NCBI RefSeq assembly: GCF_028372415.1
Contig: NC_092877.1
Coordinates: 247,623,010 to 247,687,009, forward strand
Direction of reading: 5' to 3'
From: Notamacropus eugenii
Taxonomy: Eukaryota; Chordata; Mammalia; Diprotodontia; Macropodidae
Length of the DNA stretch: 64,000 bases
Positions within the stretch are counted from its first letter, which is position 1. The number at the start of each line of letters is the position of its first letter. The notes beneath the pieces were generated by a model. The model was not told the origin of the DNA, did not search any database, and saw only the letters and a program-made list of their open reading frames with translations. The translations under genes and the position numbers were made by a program. Below, piece after piece: positions 12,201-24,290 of this stretch.

Positions 12201-13204
12201 GCTAACTTTTGCTGTACTTATAGCACAGTATGTCTCAGTTCATTTGCAGACAAGTCAGGACTCCTTCTATTTTAACAACAGGTAACAACAGTGAGTTGAT
12301 CACAGCCACAGAAATAAAGAATTAATAGCACATGCTTCACCCTATCCCTCCAATCTTGTTTAAGTACATCCAAAAGATAGTTTACATTAAAAAAGAACAT
12401 TTTTGAGTAGCTATATTTGCACATTAATATTTGCATGACTTCAGTGTCATTCACTTATTTCTGGGACACATTGCCACTGAACTGAAAACTTCCTTATAAT
12501 TGGGTTATTCCCTTCACCAACAACTTTTTTTTAAAAAAAAGTACAAAATTATCTGTGCCATTCATTGTCATTCTGGACTTTAATTTATGTGACTTTTTAG
12601 CCTAATCTCTTACAGGATTCCCTAATTTATCTTGTATTCTAGCAAAATTGAACCAATAAAAGTTTCCCCACTTGTATTGCACATTGTCCCATCTGTGTAT
12701 CTTTCTTTATAGCACTCCATTAGCTTGAGATACTCTCTTTTTCTTATTGATAATATAAGCATCCTTCAAAGTTCAGCTCATATCTTTCTCCTATTCTTGT
12801 TAATGAGGAGTGATCTCTCCTTTAACATTTTCAAAGTATATTTTTTGAACCTTTTTATTCAATTGTCTATCATTGAATTTCTTTATGTGTATTAACCACA
12901 GTATTAGGAGACAAGTGCTCTTCTGACAAGATTCTGCCATTCATCTCTGTGTTCTACATAGGCTGAATCATCACAAGCATTATGCAAAACATAAGTTCAG
13001 TAGATATGTCTTGAGTTGATTTACACATAGAATGCAGTAATATGCAAAGTACCTGTTATCATTCAGACACAAATAGGACAAAATAGAAAATGAAAAAGAA
13101 AGGGAATATCTTTTGACAATCTTGCTTCATTACTCACCAATCTTTGTATGGCAGCAGAAAAAAAAGACATGGCTTTATGGAGAAATTCACAAAGGAATGT
13201 AAGG
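12201..13204. other. Interval between HAL1 and the next L1 piece
   Basis: No gene seen. Around 12755-12850 the order CTTCAAAGTTCAGCTCATAT then GAGGAGTGATCTCTCC resembles an old plus-strand L2 tail, but it is too short to be certain. Confidence 0.35.
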
Positions 13205-14068
13205 GATGGAGTCAAGATGGTGAATTAGAAATAGGGACCCGATTTAGCTCTCCTTCCAAAGCCCTGAAAAACCCTGTAAAATTAACCCTAAACAAATTCG
13301 AGAGCAGCAAAACCCACAAAATGACTTACTGAAGAAAATTTCCAGCCCTAGGCAAACTGGAATGCTAACAGGAAAGTTCTATTACATTGGGCTTGGAGTG
13401 ATGTACAGTTTGCCATGGCCAGCGCCAGTGTGGATAGAGCTGGACCAGGCCTTAGGCAACTGAATAGTTGAAGGCTGTTGAGATTTCCTGACTTCCTAAC
13501 TTACAAACGCCAAAGACAGCTTCTAAATGTCAGTGAGAAGGGTCTCTCACATATCTGAGAGGGGGGCATTGTCTGGTCCCAATCTTGCACCTGAACCCAG
13601 CAGTGCCAGTCACTGCTGAACTGGTGACTTCTTCTCCAACCCTCCACTCAACAGAAAGCTCAAAATTCAAGTAATTGGCTGGAAAAAAAAGAGCAAACAA
13701 AGGGAAAACATAGATTAAAGATTCTTAATTCCTTGATGAAAAGGTATCTTCTTAAGATATTGGTGATGAGGAAGATCAAAACACACAATCAGAATAAGAC
13801 AAGAAAGTCAAAGCTCCTCCATCCAAAACCTTCAAGAAAGATATGAATTGGTCTCAGGCCATGGAGAAGTTCAAAAAGGATTTTGAAAAGCAAGTAATAT
13901 GAGCAGAGTAAAAATTGGGAAGAGAAATGTGAGTGATGCAAGAAATTACGAAAAAGAGTCAATAGGTTGCTAAAGGAAACCCAAAACATAAAACTCTTAA
14001 AAATTGACTAACCTAAATGGCAAAAGAGGTCCAAAAATCAATGAGGAAAAGAATGCCTCAAAAAGTAG
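13205..14068 (+). mobile_element. L1/HAL1 5-prime UTR and start of ORF1
   Basis: Starts with the head GGAGTCAAGATGGTGAATTA at about 13207, followed by a 5-prime UTR to about 13790. The start of ORF1 then shows the coiled-coil region: TGGTCTCAGGCCATGGAGAA (about 13849) and AATGGCAAAAGAGGTCCAAA (about 14017). It stops abruptly at about 14068 where sequence flips to the minus-strand L1. There is no poly(A) at its end, so it did not end by normal target-primed reverse transcription. Confidence 0.78.
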
Positions 14069-17000
14069 AATTCTTTCCGAGTTTTCTGCTTCCCTCCTAA
14101 TCTTGGTTAATTTAGCTTTGTTTGTTCAAAGATTTTTAAATTTGTTGTAATTGAAATTATCCATGTTGCATTTCATAATATTCTCTGTCTATGGTTTGAT
14201 CATAAATTCCTTCATTCTTCATAAATCTGACAAATAAACAATTCATTGCTCCTCCAATTTCTTTGTATTATCAGCCTTTATAGCTAAATCTTTTATCCAT
14301 TTGGACTTTCTTCTGGTACACGATGTCAGGCATTGGTCTGTGCTCAGTCTCTACCACACTATTTTCTAGCTTTCCCAGCAGTTTTTGTTAAACAGTTAAT
14401 TATCATCCCTGAAGCTAGGGTCCTTGGGTCTATCAAGCAGTAGACTGCTGTAGTAGTTGACTACTGTGTCTTGTGTACAGAACCAATTCCACTGATCTAC
14501 TCCTCTATTCCTTAGCTTTTGATTGCTACTTTATAATACAATTTGATGATTGCTACTTTATAATACAATTTAAGATAGAGTTTGGCTAAGCCAACCTCCT
14601 TAGCGTTTCTTTTCATTTAATTCCTTTGCTGTTCTGGACCTTTTGTTTTTCCAGATGAATTCTGACACTATTTTTTTTCTATTTCTATAAATTGGTTTTT
14701 GGTATTTTGTTTTGTATGGCAATAAATAAGTAAATTAATTTAGGTGGAATTGCAATTTTTTTTATTATATTAGCTTGGCCTACCCAAGAGTTACTAATGT
14801 TTTTCCCATTATTTAAATTTTACTTTATTTGTGGGAAAAGAGTTTTGCAATTGTATACATAGTACCTAGGTTTGTTTTGGCAGCTAGACTCAAAGATATT
14901 TCATAGTGTGCAGAGAAACTTGAAATGGAATTTCTCTTTCTATTTACTGTCTTTGGGTTTTGTTAGTAATATACAAAATGCAGATGATTTATGTGGGCTT
15001 ATTTTGTGTCCTACAACTTTGCTAAAGTTGTTTATTATTTCAGGAAGTTTTTGTTTGGTTCTCTAGGATTGTCTAACTGTATCATCATATCATCTTCAAA
15101 GAGTGATAACTTAGTTTCTTCTTGGCCTATTCCAATTCCTTCAATTACTTTGTCTTCTCTTTTTGCTAAAGCTAATAATTCTATTACAATATTCAATAAC
15201 AATGGTGATAATGGAAATCTTGTTTCATCGCTAATTTTATTGGACATGCATCTAGCTAATCCCCATTACATGTAATACTTGCTCATGGTTTCAGATAGGT
15301 TCTACCTATTATATTAAAGAAAGTGTCATTTATTCCTCTGCTCCCCAGTTTATCCAATGGGAATGTATATTGTACTTTGTAAAAAAGCTTTTTTTCTGCA
15401 TCTATTAAGATAATCATATGGTTTCTGTTAGTTTTGCTGTTCATATGATCAATTTTGCTGATAGCTTAGCTAATATTAAAACAGCCCTGCAATGCTTGTA
15501 TAAATACTACCTGGTCAAAATGTATTATTCTTATGCTAATTTGCTTTAATTTTTTTGCTTATGCATTATTTAAAATCTCTGCAGGTATATTAGTCTATAT
15601 TTTTCTTTCTCTTCTTTGACTCTTCAAGATTTAGACATCAAAATCATATTGGTATTATAAAAAGAATTTACTATGACTTCTTTTTTGCTGATTTTCCCAA
15701 ATACTTCATATAGTATTGGAATTAATTGTTCTGGAAATGTTTGAAAGAATTCACTTGTAAATCCATCTGGCCCTGTAGACTTTTTCCTAGGGAGTTTACT
15801 GATGGCTTGTTCAATGTCTTTTTTTCTGAGATGAAGCTATTTCAGTATTTTCAGTATTTTACTCCCACTTCTATCAACCTAAGCAATTAACCATTGTAAG
15901 TATTAATCCATTTCACTGAGATTGTCAAATTTATGGGCATATAGTTGGGAAAAAGTAATTTTTAGTAATTGCTTTAATTTCCTCTTCATAGGAGGTGAGT
16001 TTGCCTTTTCATTTTTGACACTGATTATTTGATTTTCTTCTTATTTCATTCAAATGGCCAGGTTTATCAATTTTCTTTTCATAAAACCATTTCTTAGTTT
16101 TATCCATTAGTTCAATAGTTATATTAATTTCAATGTTATTAATCTCTTCTTTGGTTTTCACCCTTTCTAATTTGGTATTTTATTTGGGATTTTCAGTTTG
16201 TTCTTTTTCTAGGTTTTCAGTTGCATATCAATTCAGGGATCTTTCATGTTATTTTGTTTACATTAACATTCAGAGATATAGAACTTTCTCTAAGAAGTGC
16301 CTTCGTGGCACCTCATAAATTTTGATAGGTTGTCTCATTATTTTCATTCTTTGAATGAAGTTATTGATTGTTTTAATGATTGTTACTTGACCTTCTTATA
16401 ATTTAGGATTAGACTATTTGGTTTCCAATTAATTTTTGGTCTATTTTTCAATGGCCCTTTATTGTATGTAATTTTATTGCATCATTATGTGAAAAATATA
16501 CATTGACTATTTCTGCCATCGTTCACTGGGTTCTTGGGTTTTTCATATCCTAGTGCATAGTCAATTTTTGTGTATGTGCCATGAACCACTGAAAAAATGG
16601 TCCTATTCCTTCTATCCCTATTCAGTTTTCTCAAGAAATCTATTATATCCCCTTTTCCAGAATTCCATTCACCTCCTTAACTTCATTCTTGTTTATTTTT
16701 AAGTTAGATTTATCGAGTTCATAGAAGGGGAGGTAGAAGTTCCCCATTAGTACAGTTTTGCTATCCATTTTGTCCTTTAAATCCCTTAACTTCTCCTCTA
16801 CAAATTTGGATGCTATACCCCTTGGAGTAATGATTTTGCTTCATTTTCTATGGTGCCTTTGAGTGAGCAGGATATAATTTCTTTCCTTATCATTTTTGAT
16901 TAGAGCTATTTTTACTTTTGCTATGTTTGGGATTAGGATTGCCACCAGTTTTTTTTTTTCTTTTACTTCAGTTGAAGTATAATATATTCTACTCCACTCT

Positions 17001-19366
17001 TTTACTTTTACCCTATGTGTGTCACTCTGTTTTAAATGTGCTTATTGTAAATAATGCATTATAGGATTATGGTTTTTAATCCATTCTGCTTTCCACCTCA
17101 CTTTTATGGGAAACTTCATCCCATTCACATTCATGGTTATGGTTACTATCTGTATCTTTCTCTCTAACCTATCCCCTCCCCTTGTTTGTGCTTTTATTTT
17201 TCCCTTCTCCCTTCCCCTTCTCAAGAGTTTTACTCTTCACCACTGCCACCCTCAGCCTTCCTTCCCTTCTATCAGCCCCTATCCTTTTTATTTCCCTTTC
17301 TCCTTACTATGTCTTCCCTCCCTTCTAAACACCACTCCCTTTCCTTTTTCTTATTCCTTCCTGCTTCCTGTAAGGCAATTTAGACTTCTGCACCTCACAG
17401 AGAATTGTATTCCCTTCTTGAAACAAATTCAATGAAAGCAACTCTCAAACAATGCTCGGCCCCCCTCCCTTATTTCCCTCTACTATAATATAATTTTGTA
17501 CCTCTTCATGTGATGCAATTTGTGCTTTTTCTCCATCTTCCTTTCCTCTTCTCCCTTCAGACCCTTTAATTGAGCTTTTTATCATCATGTCTGTTCATTT
17601 ATGTCCATACTCTCTGTCTATGTATATGCCTTTAAAATGACAAAATGCATATACAATTCTCAAGATTAAGAAGTATCTTCCTCATATTTAGTGATGTAAA
17701 CAGTTTGCCCATATGAAATTACAAGCTGTTTTTTTTTCCTTTTTCTCCTATTTACCTTTTTATGCCTTTCTTGGGTCTTGTATTTAAAACTCAGATTTTC
17801 TATTGATCACTGGTCTTTTCATCAGGAAGATCTGGAAATCCCTATTTCATTAAATATAAATTTCCTTGACTAAAAGATTGTGCTCATTTTTGGCTAGTAG
17901 TTGATCCTTGCTTGTAGTTCAGCTCCTTTGCCTTACAGACTATCATTCCAATACTACAGTCTTTAGTTTCTTGATATTTGAATTGTTACTTTCCGACTGC
18001 TTGGAGTATTTTCTCCTTGAACTGATTATTCTGAAATTTGGCAACAATATTTTCTGGCTTTTTCAAATTGTGGTCTCTTTGAGGAGGTGATCAGTGGATT
18101 ATTTCAATCAATATTTTCCCCTCTGAATCTAAGATATCATGGCAGTTTTCCTTGAAATTTTCTTGGAAGACAAAGTTCAGGCCCTTTTTTTCATTATGAC
18201 TTTACCATAGATCAATAATTCTTATATTTTGTCTCCTGGATTTATTTTTAGGTCAGTTATTTTTGCAATGAGATATTTTATTTTTTGCAATTTTTTTTTC
18301 ATTCTTTAGATTCTATTTCACTGATTCTTGATGCCTCAAACAGTCATTAACTTCTACTTGCCCAATTCTAATTTTTAAAGAATTGATTTCTTCAATTAGG
18401 TTTTGCATCTCCTTTTCCATTTGTCCAATTTTTCCTTTTAAGGAGTTATTTTCCCCAGTTAGGTTTTGTACCTCCTTATCCATTTAGGCAATTTTGCTTT
18501 TTAAAGAGTTGTTCTCTTCAATGAATTCTTTTTTTTTTTTCATTTTGTCAATTGTATTTTCAAAATTATTGGTCAATTTTTCTTCTTCCTCTCTAATTTG
18601 ACTTTCAAAATCTTTTGTGATCTCTTCCAATAATGTTGTTTAGACTTGACACTAGTTCATATTTATTGATTTCCTTTTTCCTTGTTTGTAATGTGGATTT
18701 CAGCCTACAGGGGCAGTGGGATGCTGCCCCATTTTTCTTGTACTGGGAGCTAGGGTCTTGGTTACTGACTTTATGTACTGTGGACTCTGTGTTTTGTTTT
18801 GTTTTGTTTTTTCCTGCTAGAAGCTACAAAATGCTGTATCTTACATGGGGTTGAGCTGGCTGATGTTTGCCAAGGTCAAGGCCAGGGGAAGTCTGATTTT
18901 CCCTGGGGTTAGAGTGAATTTGCAGCATGAGGCCTGGGGGATGGGTTTTCTTATCACTAGAGGTCCCTTCCTCTCCTGAGGCTGGGCTGTAGCATCGACA
19001 GGATCCGTGGTTGGTAGACTTTCATCTGTGGTGGTGTCAGTTCAATTCCCCCGTTTGCGTTTAGGTATGCCTGTGGTCCTAGTGTTGGCATTTACTGACT
19101 CCACCTCCCTGGGGCTCAGGATCTCCTGCTGGTCTGCTGAGGCTGGGCTTGCTGGGACGCCACTGATCCTGCACTGGTCCATTTCAGTCACAGCAAGAGG
19201 CACTCTTTGCTTTGATCTCACTAACCTCTTGAGCTAAAAGGCTTCTGTACCCCTTCTTCTGGTCCCACTCTTGTAGAATTTTTCCTAGTGCAATATTCTC
19301 TGAGTTTTTCAAGGTGGATAAGTGAGGGTAAGGGAACTTACAATTCACTCCACCATCTTGACTCCC
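14069..19366 (-). mobile_element. L1 LINE, long copy lacking its 3-prime end
   Basis: Minus-strand L1 with head CCATCTTGACTCCC (plus-strand view) at about 19366, 5-prime UTR 18640-19366, ORF1 about 17700-18640, inter-ORF pyrimidine-rich region about 17160-17700 and ORF2 from about 17150 down to 14069. The endonuclease start reads MNVNGMKFPIKVRWKAEWI in the frame at 17042-17224. The RT motif at about 15080-15110 reads LSLFEDDMMIQ, so the Ala of the usual FADD is Glu. Roughly the last 265 codons of ORF2 and the whole 3-prime UTR are missing. Numerous stops make it non-functional. It is the only copy here that keeps the endonuclease region. Confidence 0.9.
14521..14574 (+). repeat. 27-base tandem duplication in L1 ORF2
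   Basis: The unit starting GATTGCTACTTTATAATACA occurs twice back to back (14521-14547 and 14548-14574), differing only in the last three bases. The other L1 copies have one unit. Confidence 0.93.
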
Positions 19367-19377
19367 AAAAATTAATG

Positions 19378-19722
19378 TAGGTGGCTTTCAAGCATTCATT
19401 CTGATGGCTGGTAACCCCAAGAGCAGCCGCTTTTACTGACACAGCCTTGTGTTTCTCTCTCACCCAGCTCTAACTCAAAGCCTGTGCTGAGAGATTTGGG
19501 AATCACAGCTGGTGACTCAGAGCACTTGGGACCATTCCCACTCCTCTATTGCTGAGTTTATGCTGGTGCAGTCCATGTGCTCTGTACTCCCTCAATCTCA
19601 TGTAACAGATCTCTCTTGTCAACCTTTCAGACTATACCGGAATGACAACTGTCACATTCTGTCTTGTAGTGGATTCTGCCACTCTAAAATGTGTTCAGAT
19701 TCACTTTTTAAAAGTATCTGAA
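19378..19722 (-). mobile_element. L1/HAL1 5-prime UTR scrap
   Basis: Plus-strand view shows GGTAACCCCAAGAGCAGCCG and later AACCTTTCAGACTATACC and CACTCTAAAATGTGTTCAG, resembling the outer 5-prime UTR of the HAL1 at 12020-12110 and of related L1s. It directly follows the head of the preceding L1, which may have inserted into it. Diverged; limits approximate. Confidence 0.5.
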
Positions 19723-21457
19723 TGAATTTACTGATTAATAGAAAGAACATGTACCCCATTTTTTCTTCCTCAAGAATAAGCCTACTTTATTTGTAGTCCT
19801 AGAATTATTACATTTACATGTAAAACAGTACCACTTTTGTAATTTATAAGAAAAACAGAGTATACAGGATGTCAATGTCTCTGCTACTCCTTTAAGCTAT
19901 CAGAAACATAAAAAGGGAGAACAGAAAGGGGAACTCTCTCCTGTGCATTGCTACCTATTTCCATATTTATGCTTAATATAGAAGCATTTATATTTATGAA
20001 GTCAATGAAACTTAAAACTACACCAATACTTATGGAACACTGTGTTTAGCACTAAGACTTTCAATTAAGTTTACAGAAGATTTTGGGGAAAACAGCAACT
20101 TGTATTTGAAGCAATATGATAATGAATCCAGGAAGGTTATCTATTTCCTCAAGAAGTTCATTACTCTTAGTTGTTAAAAAGGAAGCCCACTTACCCCACC
20201 AAAAAAGGTAAATTCCCTGGGGTCAGCATTGTTTTGGTTTTTAGTTTTGTATTCTCCTCTCTTTGCATCCAGTGACTCAGCCTTAACAGGTGCTATATAG
20301 CTCTTCTTTGAATGCTGAGGGAATGTTAATTTACCCAATAGACATTTTACATGAGAAAACTCTGCAGGCATTCTTTCAATGTAGAACCCTTTATTATATT
20401 ATTCATTTATGCCTGATTGATTTTTATCTTTTTGGAACATAGAATATTGAATTTTAAAGAGAATAAAACATCTAGAGACGGAAATATGTGTCCACACCAT
20501 TAGTGAGATAGTACTTAAGATATTGCATCTTGGCCAGAGCAACCATGGAAAAAGGAAACAGTTCACAGCAATCTGTAAGCAAAGAAAGAGTGATTTGACT
20601 GCTTGTAAACTCATTAGAAATAATCCTCACCCTGCTGAATTCTTTTATTTGCTGGACCCTCTCTTTACTAAATATGAAACACATCTGGTCCACTCACTTT
20701 TTTCCTTAGCATTTTTCTCCTCTGAACACCCTGCCAGCAACAATACAGACTAATTTTTTAGCCAAAGACCCATGGTACTGAATTCACTTCACTCTGCCCT
20801 AAAAAAAACAGCTAATCATGGGAATCAGGTCTGGGCAGACCACAGCAACTTAGGTTTGAGGGAAATAATTTAAATTAAATCTTAGTGTTACTGGAATGAA
20901 AGGATAGTGAAAAAATAGGATAAGTAATAATTACTGATCTCTTCCAATATCAGTACTTCAAATATGATTTTTATTATGAAGAGTGTATTCAATATTTATG
21001 ATCCATATATGTCTGAATGCAATGTGTCTGAAACATATTCTTCTACACACTGTTCCTGTCAGTTTATGTGTCTTATCCTCCACAAATTTTGTATGTGTGT
21101 ATATAAATTAAACTGAGTACATTTGTTTCTGTTATAGAAAACAATTTGTATTAAATTATTTGTTTTCATATCATTATTTGTCAAATATAACATTCCACCT
21201 CCTACAGAATAAGTCATAACTTATAATGAAAATATTAGATAGTGGAAAAAGACAGTTCACCAAAATTATCCAAAAACCTTTACCACATCTGACAACATTT
21301 AATATCACAAGAATTAATGAATGAATAAAAAATAACATATCATTGTTATGTACAAAGTACTGTGCCACATCTAGTCAATTTTATTGAACAGTTGGCATAT
21401 GCTTTCCATTGAGCTAAGTAATGAAAAACAGCAACATTCCTTGCTAAATTTAGATTA
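19723..21457. other. Mostly unique sequence, one exon-like open frame
   Basis: No mobile element was recognised. The minus strand at 20174-20400 has an open frame ending at a good splice-donor match (GGG then GTAAGT, at 20194 downwards), but I see no strong acceptor and no family match. Treat it as unproven. Confidence 0.35.
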
Positions 21458-21516
21458 TAAAAACAGTCATTCTCCAATAAATAAATGGTCAAAGTATATG
21501 AATAAGCAGTTTCTTT
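21458..21516 (+). mobile_element. Short L1 ORF2 C-terminal scrap
   Basis: CAGTCATTCTCCAATAAATA followed by ATGGTCAAAGTATATGAA corresponds to the L1 ORF2 tail coding for (D)KWxKDMNxQF seen at about 5650-5710 on the other strand. Only about 55 bases are recognisable. Confidence 0.5.
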
Positions 21517-22263
21517 TCCACATCTTCAGGAGTTATGATAACTAACAAAGTGTGCAACAATACTTTCTGAAGCAGTTCCTGATAAGGTTTGACAAATGAT
21601 TGATCTTCTGCCCCATGGCTCCAGGGAGTGGGAGGAAAATAGGGTTCTTCATCTAGGAGGTCTTGCTAACAGTAGAATTCAGATTTATTTACTAGTCTTT
21701 GACAGTTGTTGTTGGTGGGCATGACAGTTTTCTTTGCCAAAAATGTTGCCTCCTCTTTGATAAAGGCAGGCAATTGGTATATGGAGATTAGAACTATAGC
21801 CATTTGTCTAAAGTTCACTGTTATTTGTGAGAGTCTTGAAAATGGAATTCTGGATTGTATTTGTCTGACTCTTGGAAGGTAATGATAAAAAGAAGTAACT
21901 TGGCTTTCATTCCCATAATCTCTCATCTTTTCAATGAAGCTAGAGAAGGACATTTTTCAGTTTTCTGAGACCAAGTTTAGTTGTTAGAGTTACATAATAT
22001 GGTGTCAAAAGTTTTATATGTATGTGTGGATAGCTAGGTGCCTAGGCAGACAGACAGACAGATAACAGATACAGATACATGGATATACATCATATACACA
22101 TACATCTGTATCAAACATTTTGAAGAATTGAAGAGCCCCATGCTTATCTATTAATGTTATTAAATTTAGCTTTATATATTATCTTCTCCTTCTTTTAAAT
22201 TATGGTCATAAATTCTTAGTATATATGAATCATCCACAAATATTCATTAAATAGTTTTTATTT
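21517..22263. other. Unassigned intergenic sequence
   Basis: A small GACA/GATA/ACAT-rich patch lies at about 22048-22110; otherwise nothing recognisable. Confidence 0.35.
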
Positions 22264-22420
22264 TAAGCATCAATTCTGTCCTAATGCATAGAGAATTAGC
22301 CATGAACTGAGTTCAAGACTAGATGAGTTATAGTTCTGCCTATAAAAATAAATGCCATATGACATTGGGCAAGTCCTTTATGTAATCTAGGATCCAGGAA
22401 AAACCTTAAGATTATAAGTT
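22264..22420 (+). mobile_element. Diverged tRNA-derived SINE remnant
   Basis: GCATAGAGAATTAGCCATGA, then GAGTTCAAGAC, then GACATTGGGCAAGTCC follows the order of the tRNA-like head and the GACCCTGGGCAAGTCACTT segment of marsupial SINEs. Old and partial. Confidence 0.45.
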
Positions 22421-22763
22421 GCAGATAAATTGTTGATTTGCAATGATGGAAGAAATTTCCACATGATTTCCCACACTGATAAAAATTACAACTAGATTAA
22501 AAATAACAAAAAAAGATACATGAGTGATACCTGTATGTAATTATATTCAATTCATTGGATATGTAGTTTATAATCATTAGACTTTATAAACAGTTGAGAG
22601 GAGGTAATCACTTACAGACCCCAAAAATATAGTACTAAAACAAGGTATGTTAAGTCATTCTTTTACTGGATTTTCATTTTTAGGTTCTACAGTGACTGTT
22701 TTTTTAATTCACATATTATTCACCTCACTTTTTTATCTTATTGAGTTTAGAAAGAAAATGAGA
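22421..22763. other. Unassigned intergenic sequence
   Basis: Nothing recognisable. Confidence 0.3.
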
Positions 22764-22787
22764 GTGTGTGTGTGTGTGACAGTATGG

Positions 22788-22824
<37 letters not shown>
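22764..22824 (+). repeat. (GT)n microsatellite
   Basis: Two GT runs separated by GACAGTATGGGTT; the second has about 17 units. Confidence 0.96.
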
Positions 22825-22825
<1 letters not shown>

Positions 22826-23332
22826 AACGAATTACTGGCAGGCCGAACTCTACATAGAAAATGAATTTGGTATCACATTGTTCAAAAACCACAACTTCTT
22901 CCAGTGGGTCTCTTCATATTGAGGTACTTTGCATTCACAAAGTATCTCTTTACAAGACTCTTGGAAAAGATATGATTTTCATAAAGACCTCACAGGCTCT
23001 TTGGTTATTTGAATTTTTTTTTTTTGAAAAACAAACTAGGGCTAGATATTTACATAAAGATGATATAGAAAACAAAACAGGCTTTCATGTCACATTTCAA
23101 TTAGCTCTTGGTTAATATGATGTATGCCTTCTCAGACCATTTGGTTAAGGTCTAACGAAGATGAATATTTTGTTTATCAAAATTGCAAAATTTACATTTA
23201 TAACAACATATGTTTTCAATAAATTGACAAGTCTTCTATAGTCAGGATATATGGTTTAGGTATGACATGACACACATTTTGCATACACTTCCAAAAATCA
23301 GTCAAATTTTCTTGCTTGAGTCTATTTCATAT
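22825..23332. other. Unassigned intergenic sequence
   Basis: Nothing recognisable; a T-rich tract lies near 23018-23027. Confidence 0.3.
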
Positions 23333-23383
23333 GTGTGTGTGTTCCAGTGGCTGGTGTGTGTGTGTGTGTGTGTGTGTGTGTGC
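23333..23383 (+). repeat. (GT)n microsatellite
   Basis: Short GT run, spacer CCAGTGGCTG, then about 14 GT units. Confidence 0.95.
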
Positions 23384-23594
23384 ATGTGTAGAATAGAAGA
23401 AACTTGACCTGAATTGAGAACTGTTATTTATACTAAATCTATTTATATTAAATCTATACATTAAATATATTTACATTAAATCTGTATTAAAGCAAACAAT
23501 GATATGTAACTATTTTTTTGTTTTGATTAGCAGTTCTTTCATATGCTGTGACCCCTCGCTGATATGCACAATAACATCCGGGTACTTTAGTGAT

Positions 23595-23665
23595 ACACAC
23601 ACACATACACACATATACATATACATAACTACATACATATATATGTGTATTGTTGTTGTTGTTGA
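23595..23665 (+). repeat. (CA)n/(TA)n and (TTG)n low-complexity patch
   Basis: CACACA and ACATATAC repeats followed by TTGTTGTTGTTG. The TTG run with the following TTGAGTTATTC may be the antisense tail of a degraded SINE, but the rest is not recognisable. Confidence 0.7.
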
Positions 23666-24084
23666 GTTATTCGGGAATGTCCAAGTCTATGGATCTTCTG
23701 TCCTTTGTTGTCTCCTGAAGTCTGTCACTAGACATGGGGTTCTTTTTCCAATGCATCACCTTTTTTTCACAACTCTCCACTATGACCTGTCTGTTTCAGG
23801 TAACTGTCTTGAGTATGTGTGTGTGTTTGCGTCTGTGTTTGTGTGTATGTATTATGTATTTTCTGGTTTCAATCTGCCTTTCGAACCTTATTGCATATCA
23901 TACTGTGCTACAGTCCAGAGGGGATTTCTTGTTATTTTTTCTGTGTGGCACAACATAACCCACCTACACGGCTTATTGTTGACAATCTTAGTGCCTGGAA
24001 AGTATTCTCTACTTAATTAAACTTCATGGAATTAATAATTTCCTTCAATGATTTACTCATTTTCTTGACCCTTCCCATCCTGTT
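23666..24084. other. Unassigned interval with a GT-rich patch
   Basis: A GTGTGTGTTTGCGTCTGTG patch lies at about 23815-23850. The open frames crossing it are low-complexity artefacts. Confidence 0.4.
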
Positions 24085-24290
24085 TCTAATGCTTTTCTTC
24101 CAAAATCATCTTTAGTTTATTTTGCTTCTACCTATACATGTATTGATTTTTTGTTCCCCTTGGCTAAGCTATAAGTTTCTTGAAAGAAGGCTGTTTCACT
24201 TTTGTGTTTGTGCCACTAAAGCTGACTATACTTATCTGTCATGTAGCATGCAATTAAGAAATACCTGATTGGTAAACTGATGAAGGAACA
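24085..24290 (+). mobile_element. L2 LINE 3-prime tail
   Basis: AAGCTATAAGTTTCTTGAAA with GAAGGCTGTTT, then TAAGAAATACCTGATTGGTA follows the L2 3-prime end order (AAGCTCCTTGAGGGCAGG ... TTAATAAATGCTTGTTGA). Diverged. Confidence 0.6.

Noticed and set aside
17106-17435. Plus-strand open frame of 109 codons, Pro/Phe/Ser-rich
   Set aside because: It is the antisense of the L1 inter-ORF pyrimidine-rich region and ORF2 start.
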